The translations under genes were made by a program, and so were the position numbers. Under the pieces are notes generated by a model. It saw only the letters and a list, made by a program, of their open reading frames with translations. It did no database searches and had not been told where the DNA came from. From an uncultured Lachnospiraceae bacterium (GTDB taxonomy: Bacteria; Bacillota; Clostridia; Lachnospirales; Lachnospiraceae): a DNA stretch of 64,000 bases. The stretch covers positions 30,589 to 94,588 of the forward strand of contig CAJTLX010000005.1 of assembly GCA_910577165.1 (NCBI GenBank), in the 5' to 3' direction. Below, piece by piece: positions 27,520-36,547 of this stretch (within the stretch, counting starts at the first letter, position 1; each line of letters opens with the position of its first letter).

Positions 27520-28998
27520 ATGGAAATAAAACAATTTGATGCAAGAAATCTTGCGATGGTAATGGATTTTTACGAGATGACAATGAGCAACGGGTATTTT
27601 GCGCAGTGGAAGGAGGATGGCAGGGCAAGGACGGCAAGAGTTGCCTTCGATGTCTTCTATCGCAAAAACCCGGACAATGGTGGCTTTGCAATTTTTGCCG
27701 GATTAGAGCAGGTACTTGATTATATTGAAACCATTCATTTTAACAAGGAGGATATTGACTATCTGCGAGAGCAACATCTTTTTTCAGAGGAATTTCTCGA
27801 ATATTTGAGCAGTTTCCGTTTTACAGGGGATGTTTATGCCTTCCAGGAGGGAACTATTATGTACCCGAATGAGCCGGTTTTAACTGTGGTAGCACCGCTG
27901 ATTGATGCGCAGTTAATTGAAACCGCCATCCTTTTGCAGATCAATCACCAATCCCTGATTGCCACTAAGACAAGGCGCATCGTGCAGGCGGCGGATGGCA
28001 GGGCAGTATCAGATTTTGGGGCGAGGCGTGCCCACAATATGGATGCTGCTGTCTATGGAGCCAGAGCGGCATATCTTGGTGGGGCAGCAGGAACAGCGAC
28101 GGTACTTGCCGGGCAGATGTTTGATATTCCAATCAGCGGGACAATGGCACATAGCTGGGTGATGTATTTTGAAGACGAGTATACGGCATTCAAAAAATAC
28201 GCGGAAACTTACCCGGATGCAACCGTTCTTCTGGTCGATACTTACGATGTGCTTGGCAGTGGGATTCCCAATGCTATCCGCACGGCAAAAGAAGTATTGG
28301 AGCCGATGGGAAAACGGTTAAAGGGCATTCGCCTAGACAGCGGTGATCTCGCGTATCTCTCAAAAAAAGCGCGGAAAATGTTAGATGCAGCAGGACTTTT
28401 CGACTGCAAGGTAGTAGTTTCCAACAGCCTTGATGAATATACGATCACCTCAATTTTGGGGCAGGGTGGAAAAATTGATAGTTTTGGGGTGGGAGAACGG
28501 CTGATCACAGCAAAATCCGATCCGGTCTTTGGCGCAGTATATAAACTTGCCGCTGTGGAAAAGGACGGGGTGTTCAAACCGCGTATCAAGGTATCGGAAA
28601 ATGCGGAGAAAATTACAAATCCGGGTCTAAAACAGGTATATCGGATCTATGATGAAAACGGGAAATCTGTGGCGGACTTGCTTGCCCGTGCGGATGAGGA
28701 AGTGGACTTGACAAAACCATATCGCTATATTGATCAGACAAAGCCTTGGGCAGTGAGATATTTTGAGAATTGTACTTGTAAAAAGCTTCAGGAAAAAGTG
28801 ATGGAAGATGGGCGCGTGATCGGGGAGAGAAAGACGATAGCAGAAATCCGGACATATGTCGATAGGCAGCTTGCCGACGAGATATGGGCGGAGGAACAGC
28901 GTTTTGAGAATCCGCATATTCACTATATGGATATGTCGCCGGCATTGTATGAATTGAAAATGGAGATGCTGACAAGTTTTAGGCAGGGTGAGGTTTAA
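27520..28998 (+). CDS. pncB: Nicotinate phosphoribosyltransferase
   Basis: A 492-residue enzyme that joins nicotinate to PRPP, giving nicotinate mononucleotide, the entry step of NAD salvage. Recognisable blocks are MDFYEMTMSNGYF at the N-terminus, FDVFYRKNPDNGGFAIFAGLEQ, SDFGARRAHN, SGTMAHSWVM, VDTYDVLGSGIPNAI and GIRLDSGDLAYLSKKARKM, plus SFGVGERLITA. The length fits the long clostridial type. TCAGGAG precedes the ATG, 42 nt after pncA. The stop codon is embedded in a hairpin shared with the convergent pseudogene. Confidence 0.95.
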   Translation: MEIKQFDARNLAMVMDFYEMTMSNGYFAQWKEDGRARTARVAFDVFYRKNPDNGGFAIFAGLEQVLDYIETIHFNKEDIDYLREQHLFSEEFLEYLSSFRFTGDVYAFQEGTIMYPNEPVLTVVAPLIDAQLIETAILLQINHQSLIATKTRRIVQAADGRAVSDFGARRAHNMDAAVYGARAAYLGGAAGTATVLAGQMFDIPISGTMAHSWVMYFEDEYTAFKKYAETYPDATVLLVDTYDVLGSGIPNAIRTAKEVLEPMGKRLKGIRLDSGDLAYLSKKARKMLDAAGLFDCKVVVSNSLDEYTITSILGQGGKIDSFGVGERLITAKSDPVFGAVYKLAAVEKDGVFKPRIKVSENAEKITNPGLKQVYRIYDENGKSVADLLARADEEVDLTKPYRYIDQTKPWAVRYFENCTCKKLQEKVMEDGRVIGERKTIAEIRTYVDRQLADEIWAEEQRFENPHIHYMDMSPALYELKMEMLTSFRQGEV

Positions 28999-29007
28999 CC
29001 CTCACCC
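28986..29007 (+). other. Hairpin spanning the pncB stop codon
   Basis: GGGTGAGG and CCTCACCC pair perfectly around a 6-nt loop containing the TAA stop. There is no T-run on either side. It lies where the convergent pseudogene ends. Confidence 0.5.
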
Positions 29008-30457
29008 AATCAGCACCTTCTTCCCCTCAAATGCAAAACCATATTTCTTAATCTTCTCCGCGGGAATCCCTCCGCTAAAAGTCCTTTGACATACCGTTTT
29101 TCTTCAATCTGACACAGTGCCGCATCCACTGTGTCTTTTAAGCTTTTCTCATCCTCCGGGTCATGTACCTTAAACTCCATAATAATTGCATTTTTCTCCG
29201 AGGTTTCTTTTGGCTTTAGCACCACATCATACTGCCCAAATCCGCTCTCTCTATTTGAGTACTGTTACGCAAGTTCCACCATCAGTCCAAGCACAAAGCC
29301 ATGGTAGAAGCGTTCCGGCTCCGTCACCTCGGATGGCGAAATCAGCCAGTTACCATGTTCTGAAACATAAACCGAACTTCAAGGTTAGTGAGCTTTAACT
29401 CGTACTCATCGTGCCCGGTTGTCATATTGAACTGATAGTTTTCCACCTTCAGATATCCGCTGGCAAGGAGCAAACTCCAGATAGCGGAATCATCCTGTTT
29501 TAACTGGCTAAAAATAATCTGTTCATCAAGACAGGTGTGGAAGGTTTTGCCCTTTAATAAATCCTCCATGGTCTGTTTTACCTCAATATTTCCCCTGCGG
29601 ATCAATGTGCCAACAAGACTGTTGCTGCTGGTATTTGCCCAGTAAGTGCCAAATCTTTTCTTTCCAAGATAGTTGATGATGGATCAGGGGTTGTAGATAT
29701 CTATCCGACTTCCAGAGGTAAATCCATCATACCAGTACTTTACCTTTTCATTCAGATGGGAGAGTCCAAACTCGGACAAGGCATTCAAAACTTTTTCTTG
29801 AGTAAAGCCAAAGGCATCCATGTATTTATCCACAGTGGTGGTTACTACTAATTAAATAAATTTTGGGTAAAGGATACAAGTTTTCCCCAATAACCACTTA
29901 AATAGGCTTCCTGCATGGGGTGCCGCGTTCATCCAAAAAGATAATCACCCTTTTTTTGTAATAACGCTACATAAAATCGCAGAGAGTTTGCAGGGAAATG
30001 GCCATATCATTTTCGGACGCATCTTCAGTAATGCGGTGAAAAAATTTTATCTCCCGGTCAGTCAGAATATCAGCTTTGAGCAGATAATTATTTCGGTCAT
30101 ATAATTTTGCAATAATTTGAAAGATCTGTTTTTTTGTTCCCTCATAAGTTTGACTTTTTACCCCGGCGAAGGAGAGGCTGATTACCAGGTAGGTTCCCTG
30201 TAATGCCCGGTATTTCTCCTCCTTCCAGATCGCAAGATTGAAAAATATTTCACCCTTCCCCGCATGGCTTATAGAAAATAATTGCTCCAACATATTAATG
30301 GTTAAGGTTTTTCAAAACGCCTTGGGCGGGTAATTAAAGTGACGGCATCACCAGCTTCCCACCATTCCTTGATAAAATTGGTTTTGTCAATGTAAAAATA
30401 ATCGTTTGTAATAAGCGTTTCAAAATCCTGTACGCCGATTGCGACATTTCGTGCCAT
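29002..30457 (-). pseudogene. Decayed AAA-ATPase-like / PD-(D/E)XK nuclease gene
   Basis: Read on the minus strand from ATG at 30457 (preceded by AAAAGGAGGGAG), the pieces line up with the widespread AAA-ATPase_like/DUF1703 proteins. The start is MARNVAIGVQDFETLI and DYFYIDKTNFIKEW. The Walker A region RPRRFGKT is broken near 30316 by loss of one base. Middle parts at 29967-30293 and 29342-29605 are readable, with an in-frame TGA at 29684-29686 where NPWSIINYLG is expected. The C-terminal nuclease domain (IIMEFKVHDPEDEKSLKDT) is frameshifted near 29070 before KKYGFAFEGKKVLIG and a TGA at 29002. Several independent lesions make it non-functional. Intact relatives are often multicopy with unknown roles. 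Confidence 0.85.
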
Positions 30458-30560
30458 ACGGCAATCTCCCTCCTTTTAAATTGATAACTATATACTATTT
30501 TAATAGAAAAAGGTAATGGGAGTAGGTGACTCTATTCAGAGTATCCGAAGAATCTCATTT

Positions 30561-31868
30561 TTACTTTGTCAGTTTCCACAGTTTTGCTCCATGTGCCGCA
30601 ACGGATACCGAAATCTTTCCATCTGCAAAAATCGCAGTTTCTGCCTCCCAAAGTTCGCGCCCGTTCAGAGTGCCAGTTATGCCCTCGTCGGAGAGATCCA
30701 CAGAAATCTTTGTTTCCTCCCCGGCAAAATTAAATAATGCCACATAGTCGGCATCTTCCCTGGTATCGTGGGAGAGCCATACCGCGTGCGCCTTATCACG
30801 CGCAATCTGTCTTGCTCCCTTGGAATACTTTAACAAGCCAAGCACATCCGCGTTGGTAAGCAGTGAGAGTGTCCACTCGTCCAGTCGCGGCATTTCAGTG
30901 CCGAGCATAAGAGGGGAGCGGAAAATGCACCAGAGGGTCATCATTGTGCGCTGCTCGTCCTTTGTAAAGTTTGTATACCAGGTATGTTTGTCCGTGTGGA
31001 ATCCCTGCCCAAGCCATCCTAGCGGCAGCATATCGCAGTCCGGAAAACATCCCTCGGACACATGATTCTGCCAGAGTTCGCAGCGTTCAAACATATTGAG
31101 AAGAAGTTCCCATTTATCCCAAAAGTCATCCGTGATACGCCACATATTTGCATATTTTTCATAATGCCATGCCTTGTCAATCAGTGCCGGTCCCGGCGAG
31201 AGGCTTAACACAATCGGTCGCCCGGTCTTCATAATGGCATGATGTAACATCTCGATCTCTTCCTTTGCGGAATACTGATTTTCGCGGTAGAGGTTTGTAT
31301 TGCAGATATCGTCACATTTAACATAGTCAACACCCCAGTCAGCATATTGTTGGAATACGGAATCGTAATAGCACTGTGCGTCTTTTTTCCGATAGTCAAC
31401 ACCGTACATATCCGGGTTCCAGCCGCAGATCGAGGAAGGATTTGCAATCTCGTTTGCCGTTACGTCCGTGCCCAAGATCTTGCAGTGGTTGTGCGCTGCG
31501 ATCCGCGGGATACCGCGCATAATATGAATGCCAAATTTAAGTCCCAGATGATGAATATAATCGGCAAGTGGCTTAAAACCCTGACCATTTACAGCGGACG
31601 GGAAGCGTGCCGGATCTGGCAGCAGACGGGAATATTCGTCCATCTCAACATCCCAGAACGGAATGTATTGATAGTTTTCTCTCTGGCTGCCCGCATCGTG
31701 AGCATACCATTCGATATCGACCACAATATACTCCCAGCCATACTGTTTTAAATGCGCCGCCATATAGTCCGCATTGGCTTTCACTTCCGACTCGGTAACC
31801 GTAGTATCATAGTAGTCATAGCTGTTCCAGCCCATAGGTGGGGTGGTGGCAAATTGATTTTTATTCAT
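30561..31868 (-). CDS. GH27 alpha-galactosidase-type glycoside hydrolase
   Basis: A 435-residue enzyme predicted to be cytoplasmic (no signal peptide). The start at 31868 is chosen because GGGGGA lies before it and the family start PPMGWNSYDYY follows; an upstream in-frame ATG at 31919 lies in the promoter. The catalytic nucleophile is Asp186 in DYVKCDD and the probable acid/base is the Asp in RITDD (about 247). IVVDIEWY, GLKFGIHIMRGIPR and DCDMLPLGWLGQG are further signatures. The family removes terminal alpha-linked galactose (or beta-arabinopyranose in some members). Debranching of galactomannan fragments would link it to the mannoside genes 13 kb away, but that is inference. Confidence 0.88.
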   Translation of the reverse strand: MNKNQFATTPPMGWNSYDYYDTTVTESEVKANADYMAAHLKQYGWEYIVVDIEWYAHDAGSQRENYQYIPFWDVEMDEYSRLLPDPARFPSAVNGQGFKPLADYIHHLGLKFGIHIMRGIPRIAAHNHCKILGTDVTANEIANPSSICGWNPDMYGVDYRKKDAQCYYDSVFQQYADWGVDYVKCDDICNTNLYRENQYSAKEEIEMLHHAIMKTGRPIVLSLSPGPALIDKAWHYEKYANMWRITDDFWDKWELLLNMFERCELWQNHVSEGCFPDCDMLPLGWLGQGFHTDKHTWYTNFTKDEQRTMMTLWCIFRSPLMLGTEMPRLDEWTLSLLTNADVLGLLKYSKGARQIARDKAHAVWLSHDTREDADYVALFNFAGEETKISVDLSDEGITGTLNGRELWEAETAIFADGKISVSVAAHGAKLWKLTK

Positions 31869-31900
31869 AATAATCCCCCATTTTGGATAAAAATTTTGCA

Positions 31901-31929
31901 TTGCACGGACAAAGTGCATATGCTATAAT
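31901..31929 (+). promoter_or_regulatory. Sigma-A promoter toward the MalY/PatB-type gene
   Basis: TTGCAC, 17 bp, perfect TATAAT. The spacer contains GTGCAT. The promoter lies immediately beside and points away from that of the GH27 gene. Confidence 0.75.
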
Positions 31930-31930
31930 A

Positions 31931-31959
31931 ATTATACGAGGAAAAAGAGGAGAATACAA
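31931..31959 (-). promoter_or_regulatory. Probable promoter of the GH27 gene (minus strand)
   Basis: On the minus strand TTGTAT, a 17-bp spacer and a perfect TATAAT. Its -10 lies 1 bp from the plus-strand -10, so the two polymerases would compete. AAAGTGCAT occurs at 31911 and 31971, flanking both. Confidence 0.6.
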
Positions 31960-32064
31960 GGGAATATTTGAAAGTGCATTAAAGTTTTTGATGAGAATTG
32001 AGGATAAAAAAGATCTGGTGGATAAGAGGAAAAAAATAGTTTAAAGAAGTACAGGAGGTACGAT

Positions 32065-33243
32065 ATGACAGAGAGAAATCTTGATTTTGACCGGGTGGTA
32101 AACCGTAAAAATACGATGTGTATAAAATATGATTTTGCGAGAGAGTATGGTATGCCGGAAGATGTGCTGCCGCTTTGGGTAGCTGACATGGATTTTAAGA
32201 CATCTTCCTATGTGGAAGATGCCCTTGCCAATTGGGCGGGAAAAGGAATTTTTGGCTACAGTGATACAAAAACTTCATATTTTTATGCGGTGAGGGATTG
32301 GATGCAGAATCACCATGATTTCGAGATAAAAGAAGATTGGCTTATCAAGACACCGGGAGTTGTTTTTGCCCTTGCAACAGCGGTGAGAGCTTATACTGAG
32401 CCGGGGGATTCGGTATTGTTGCAGTATCCCGTCTATCATCCGTTTTCAAAAGTAATACAAGACAATGGCAGAAAGGTAGTCAGCAGTGATCTTGTTTATG
32501 GGGAGGATGGCAGTTATCATATTGATTTCAGAGATTTTGAAGAAAAACTTGTAACAAGCAAAGCAAAGCTATTTTTCCTGTGCAGTCCACATAATCCGGT
32601 TGGCAGAGTGTGGACAGAGGAGGAATTATTACAGCTGGGGGATCTTTGTATAAAGTATAATGTGATTGTAGTCAGCGATGAGATCCATCAGGACTTTGTA
32701 TTTAAGGGCAAGCACTCCGTGTTTGCGGGGCTGCGGGAAGAGCATCTGAAATTGAGTATTACCTGCACTTCTCCGAGCAAGACGTTCAATCTTGCGGGAA
32801 TGCAACTCTCCAATATATTTATCCCGGATGAAGAATTAAGGAAAAATTTTTTGCTGCAGCTTAATGTGGCAGGGATCAGCCATGTAGGAATTATGGGGAT
32901 TGTCGCCTGTGAGGCGGCATACCGATATGGTGAGGAATGGTATCGGGCTATGCTCTCTTATGTGAGAAACAACATCGAAACAACAAGAAAATTTGTCGGG
33001 GAAGAATTGCCGGGAGTGCGGATGGCGAACCTTGAGGGAACCTATCTGGCATGGCTTGATTTTAATGGAACAGGGCTGGATGCACAGGAATTAAATCAAA
33101 GGATGATCCACAGGGCAAAGCTCTGGCTTAACGAGGGAAAGATCTTTGGAGAGGGCGGGCAGGGATTTGAGCGGATCAATGTCGCGTGTTCAAGAAGTGT
33201 ACTTATCGAAGCACTGCACCGAATAAAAAAAGCACTTGAATAA
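32065..33243 (+). CDS. patB: MalY/PatB-type PLP-dependent C-S lyase/aminotransferase
   Basis: A 392-residue fold-type I PLP enzyme. Signatures are LPLWVADMDFKTS, a GVVFALATAVRAYTEPGDSVLLQ segment, CSPHNPVGRVWTEEEL, VVSDEIHQDFVF and SPSKTFNLAGMQ, where Lys binds PLP. This set is typical of cystathionine beta-lyase-like MalY/PatB enzymes that cleave C-S bonds of cystathionine or cysteine conjugates. ACAGGAGG precedes the ATG. It is divergent from the alpha-galactosidase gene. MalY in Escherichia coli also modulates maltose regulation; whether this one has a regulatory side role cannot be told. Confidence 0.88.
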   Translation: MTERNLDFDRVVNRKNTMCIKYDFAREYGMPEDVLPLWVADMDFKTSSYVEDALANWAGKGIFGYSDTKTSYFYAVRDWMQNHHDFEIKEDWLIKTPGVVFALATAVRAYTEPGDSVLLQYPVYHPFSKVIQDNGRKVVSSDLVYGEDGSYHIDFRDFEEKLVTSKAKLFFLCSPHNPVGRVWTEEELLQLGDLCIKYNVIVVSDEIHQDFVFKGKHSVFAGLREEHLKLSITCTSPSKTFNLAGMQLSNIFIPDEELRKNFLLQLNVAGISHVGIMGIVACEAAYRYGEEWYRAMLSYVRNNIETTRKFVGEELPGVRMANLEGTYLAWLDFNGTGLDAQELNQRMIHRAKLWLNEGKIFGEGGQGFERINVACSRSVLIEALHRIKKALE

Positions 33244-33251
33244 AATTTGAT

Positions 33252-33280
33252 TTTACTTATGGAAGATTTTATGATATAAT
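33252..33280 (+). promoter_or_regulatory. Extended -10 promoter of purA
   Basis: TTTACT, 17 bp, then TGATATAAT, i.e. a perfect -10 with a TGn extension, 124 nt before the purA start. Confidence 0.7.
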
Positions 33281-33295
33281 AGGAAAGTAATAAGG

Positions 33296-33330
33296 CAGGG
33301 CATTGTGGCAGGATTACAATACCCTGTTTT
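33296..33330 (+). promoter_or_regulatory. Leader hairpin with T-run before purA (possible attenuator)
   Basis: CAGGG-C-ATTGT pairs with ACAAT-A-CCCTG and is followed by TTTT, all downstream of the promoter and upstream of purA. It resembles a leader terminator. Further on, GTTCCG at about 33342 and CGGAAC at 33375 form another inverted repeat that may be an alternative structure. No known purine riboswitch motif was recognised. Confidence 0.5.
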
Positions 33331-33403
33331 GTGCTGTAAATTTGTTCCGTTTTGAAAGTCATGTGCAAAATATGCGGAACACAAAGATTGGAGGAATATT
33401 TTT

Positions 33404-34678
33404 ATGGTAAGAGCAATCGTAGGAGCAAACTGGGGAGATGAGGGCAAGGGCAAGATCACCGATATGCTCGGCGAATCCTCGGATGTGGTGGTAAGATTTC
33501 AGGGAGGCAGCAATGCCGGACATACCATTATTAACAAGTATGGTAAATTCGCGCTTCATCTGCTGCCGTCCGGTGTGTTTTACAATCATACAACAAGTAT
33601 TATTGGAAATGGCGTAGCTTTAAATATTCCATATTTGTGCAGTGAAATTGAGTCTCTGATCAACCGGGGAGTGCCAAAGCCAAATATTTTGGTTTCTGAT
33701 CGCGCGCAGATTGTGATGCCGTATCATATTTTGTTTGACGAATATGAGGAGGAACGTTTGGGGAAAAAATCCTTTGGTTCCACTAAATCAGGGATCGCAC
33801 CATTTTATTCGGATAAATATGCAAAAATTGGATTTCAGGTCTCGGAACTCTTTGATGAGGCATTATTAAAAGAGAAGGTGGAACGGGTATTAGAGCAGAA
33901 GAATATTCTTTTGGAACATATGTACCACAAGCCGAAACTTTCCGTGGATGACCTTTATCAAACATTGCTTGACTACCGCAATATGGTAGCACCATATGTG
34001 GCAGATACTGCACTTTTTATTCACAACGCGCTAAAGGAAGAGAAGACGATACTTCTTGAAGGACAGCTTGGCACATTAAAAGATCCGGACTTCGGCATTT
34101 ATCCGATGGTAACTTCCTCGTCCACGCTTGCCGCTTACGGCGCGATCGGCGCGGGCATTTCGCCGTATGAAATCAAGGATATTATCTGTGTGGTAAAGGC
34201 ATATTCCTCCGCTGTGGGCGCGGGCGAATTTGTCAGCGAAATTTTCGGCGACGAGGCGGACGAGCTAAGAAAGCGTGGTGGCGATGCGGGCGAATTTGGC
34301 GCGACTACGGGACGGCCAAGAAGAATGGGATGGTTTGATGCGGTGGCAACCCGCTACGGCTGCTGTATGCAGGGCGCGACGGAAGTTGCACTTACTGTGC
34401 TTGACGTACTTGGTTACTTGGACGAACTTCCGGTATGTGTTGGCTATGAGATCGATGGCAAAGTGACAAAGGATTTTCCGGTCACAGCAAAACTTGCAAA
34501 GGCAAAGCCAGTTTATGAGATACTTCCGGGCTGGAAATGTGAGATTCGCGGCATAAAGAATTATGCGGATCTGCCGGAGAACTGTCGCAGATACATTGAA
34601 TTTATCGAGAGGGAAATTGAGACACCGATCACCATGATATCAAACGGTCCGGCAAGAGAAGAGATTATAAGAAGATAA
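33404..34678 (+). CDS. purA: Adenylosuccinate synthase
   Basis: A 424-residue GTP-dependent enzyme that joins IMP and aspartate, the first committed step to AMP. The GTP/IMP-binding N-terminus reads WGDEGKGKITDML, then FQGGSNAGHTI, and LHLLPSGVF. TTGRPRRMGWFDAVATRYGC and the C-terminal ISNGPAREEII are also diagnostic. GGAGG lies 10 nt before the ATG. It is probably transcribed alone from the promoter at 33252, and argG has its own promoter downstream. Confidence 0.96.
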   Translation: MVRAIVGANWGDEGKGKITDMLGESSDVVVRFQGGSNAGHTIINKYGKFALHLLPSGVFYNHTTSIIGNGVALNIPYLCSEIESLINRGVPKPNILVSDRAQIVMPYHILFDEYEEERLGKKSFGSTKSGIAPFYSDKYAKIGFQVSELFDEALLKEKVERVLEQKNILLEHMYHKPKLSVDDLYQTLLDYRNMVAPYVADTALFIHNALKEEKTILLEGQLGTLKDPDFGIYPMVTSSSTLAAYGAIGAGISPYEIKDIICVVKAYSSAVGAGEFVSEIFGDEADELRKRGGDAGEFGATTGRPRRMGWFDAVATRYGCCMQGATEVALTVLDVLGYLDELPVCVGYEIDGKVTKDFPVTAKLAKAKPVYEILPGWKCEIRGIKNYADLPENCRRYIEFIEREIETPITMISNGPAREEIIRR

Positions 34679-34698
34679 GGAAAATTCCCAGTTTTTTC

Positions 34699-34727
34699 TT
34701 GCATTTTTTTGATTTGTATTTTATAAT
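34699..34727 (+). promoter_or_regulatory. Sigma-A promoter of argG
   Basis: TTGCAT, 17 bp, perfect TATAAT; ATG 47 nt downstream of the -10. AT-rich flanks could hold an arginine-repressor site but none is clear. Confidence 0.8.
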
Positions 34728-34773
34728 TTGTAAAGATAAAGAAAAATAATTGTAATAAAAGGAGGCTTAAATC

Positions 34774-35994
34774 ATGAAGGAGAAAGTAATTCTCGCATAT
34801 TCGGGCGGGCTTGATACAACCGCGATCATCCCGTGGCTAAAGGAAAATTATGATTATGAAGTTGTCTGCTGCTGTATCGATGTCGGACAGGGCAATGAAC
34901 TTGACGGTCTGGAGGAGCGCGCAAAACTCTCCGGTGCATCGAAACTGTATATTGAACATATTACGGATGAATTTGTGGATGAGTATGTACTTCCATGCGT
35001 AAAGGCGGGTGCAGTATATGAAAATAAATATTTGCTCGGCACATCAATGGCACGCCCGGTAATTGCAAAGAAACTTGTTGAAATTGCACGCAAGGAGGGA
35101 GCCAGTGCTATCTGCCACGGCGCGACCGGAAAGGGTAATGATCAGGTGCGCTTTGAACTTGGCATCAAGGCACTTGCCCCGGATCTAAAGATTATCGCCC
35201 CTTGGCGTTGCAATGATACTTGGAAGATGCAATCGAGAGAGGACGAGATCGCCTACTGCAAGGCGCACGGCATTGATCTTCCATTTGATGCGAGCCACAG
35301 CTACAGCCGTGACCGCAATCTCTGGCATATCAGTCATGAGGGACTTGAGTTAGAAGATCCGGCAAACGCACCGAATTACGATCATCTCTTAGTACTTGGT
35401 GTATCCCCGGAAAAGGCCCCAGATCAGGGCGAGGTGATCTCTTTGACCTTTAAGGAGGGCGCGCCAGTCGCATTAAATGGCGAGGAGATGAAAGCTTCCG
35501 AGATTATTGCCAAACTCAATGAGATCGGCGGCAGGAACGGTATCGGCATTGTGGATATCGTAGAGAACCGTGTAGTTGGCATGAAATCTCGCGGTGTGTA
35601 CGAAACACCGGGAGGAACAATCTTGATGGAAGCACACACACAGCTTGAGGAATTGATTCTTGACCGCGATACCTTGGCTTACAAAAAGGGCATTGGCGAT
35701 AAATTTGCGGATGTGGTGTACGAGGGCAAATGGTTCACCCCATTGCGCGAGGCACTGCAGGCCTTTGTGGAATCCACACAAAAATACGTGACTGGCGAGG
35801 TAAAAGTAAAGCTTTATAAGGGCAATATTATTAAGCAGGGAACAACTTCCCCATATTCTCTCTACAATGAGAGCATCGCATCGTTTACCACCGGTGAACT
35901 CTACGACCACCACGACGCGGAAGGCTTTATCAATCTGTTCGGATTATCGCTTAAAGTGCGGGCAATGATGATGGAGGCACAAAAAGAGAAGTAG
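34774..35994 (+). CDS. argG: Argininosuccinate synthase
   Basis: A 406-residue ATP-dependent ligase joining citrulline and aspartate. The PP-loop reads LAYSGGLDTTAIIPWL. GATGKGNDQVRFE, NLWHISHEGLELEDP and ARPVIAKKLVEIA are conserved blocks. AAAGGAGG precedes the ATG. A terminator follows at 36045. The partner argH is not adjacent, unlike in many genomes. Confidence 0.97.
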   Translation: MKEKVILAYSGGLDTTAIIPWLKENYDYEVVCCCIDVGQGNELDGLEERAKLSGASKLYIEHITDEFVDEYVLPCVKAGAVYENKYLLGTSMARPVIAKKLVEIARKEGASAICHGATGKGNDQVRFELGIKALAPDLKIIAPWRCNDTWKMQSREDEIAYCKAHGIDLPFDASHSYSRDRNLWHISHEGLELEDPANAPNYDHLLVLGVSPEKAPDQGEVISLTFKEGAPVALNGEEMKASEIIAKLNEIGGRNGIGIVDIVENRVVGMKSRGVYETPGGTILMEAHTQLEELILDRDTLAYKKGIGDKFADVVYEGKWFTPLREALQAFVESTQKYVTGEVKVKLYKGNIIKQGTTSPYSLYNESIASFTTGELYDHHDAEGFINLFGLSLKVRAMMMEAQKEK

Positions 35995-36044
35995 GAAAAG
36001 GTTTTTAAGGGGTAGGAAACAAAAATGTAAAATTTTGTAAATTT

Positions 36045-36087
36045 GGTTGCCGTTTCGGAAGGTTAGGATGAAGCGGCAACCTTTTTT
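36045..36087 (+). terminator. Rho-independent terminator of argG
   Basis: GGTTGCCG and CGGCAACC pair, with TTTTTT directly after. Confidence 0.9.
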
Positions 36088-36140
36088 AAGAGATTATTTT
36101 GGGGCAAAATAAGGAGCTTACACGGATAGGATAAAAATAC

Positions 36141-36350
36141 AATGCAGCTTATTTAACTTTATATGATTATCAGTTAATGTTCCATGGTTTTTTGCCGGTT
36201 TTCATCTCAAAGGAAGAGCGGCTGACCTATTATAATGCGCTGGAAGAATATGCGGTAAACCGAAATTTATTGCCATTTATTGTGCTTATTTTCGAGTTGG
36301 ATGAAAAGCAGTTAGATCTCTATCTGAAAATGGAAAAATTTTCTATATAA
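36141..36350 (+). pseudogene. Short gene remnant, Fic-like C-terminus
   Basis: A 69-codon open stretch without a start, preceded by an in-frame stop at about 36132, ending in TAA at 36350. The text KEERLTYYNALEEYAV and LLPFIVLIFELDEKQLDLYL resembles the C-terminal part of Fic-domain proteins. The rest of the gene is absent, so this looks like a leftover of a deleted accessory gene. Assignment is tentative. Confidence 0.4.
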
Positions 36351-36361
36351 TATATAAAAGC

Positions 36362-36396
36362 AAAAGGGGCGGGAAGAGCAATTTTCCGCTCCTTTT
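36362..36396 (+). terminator. Hairpin/terminator after the remnant
   Basis: AAAGGGGCGGGAA pairs with TTTTCCGCTCCTTTT. A second small hairpin GGCGATT-AAA-AATCGCC follows at about 36415. Together with the terminator at 36045 and the remnant these account for the 553-bp gap between argG and maf. Confidence 0.6.
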
Positions 36397-36462
36397 ATAT
36401 AGATGGCGATTAAAAATCGCCGAATATATAGATAAAAATTTTGCTAATTTGATAAAAAATCA

Positions 36463-36491
36463 TTGAAAAGTACACGGGGATGCCGTAATAT
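36463..36491 (+). promoter_or_regulatory. Possible promoter of maf
   Basis: TTGAAA, 17 bp, TAATAT, 57 nt before the maf start. The -10 is imperfect. Confidence 0.45.
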
Positions 36492-36547
36492 AGTTCGCAT
36501 CAACACAAAATTTTTGCAGATAGAAAAGAAAGAATGAGGAATATTTT

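Noticed and set aside
31869..31919. Earlier ATG (31919) for the GH27 gene
   Set aside because: It overlaps the divergent promoter region, has no ribosome binding site, and the family begins at the PPMGWNS block just after the ATG at 31868.
33342..33380. PurR box pair before purA
   Set aside because: The GTTCCG/CGGAAC inverted repeat does not match the CCGAAC-type PurR box and the spacing is too long.
33281..33403. Purine riboswitch before purA
   Set aside because: The conserved purine-aptamer core and its pairing loops were not found; only a hairpin with a T-run is visible.
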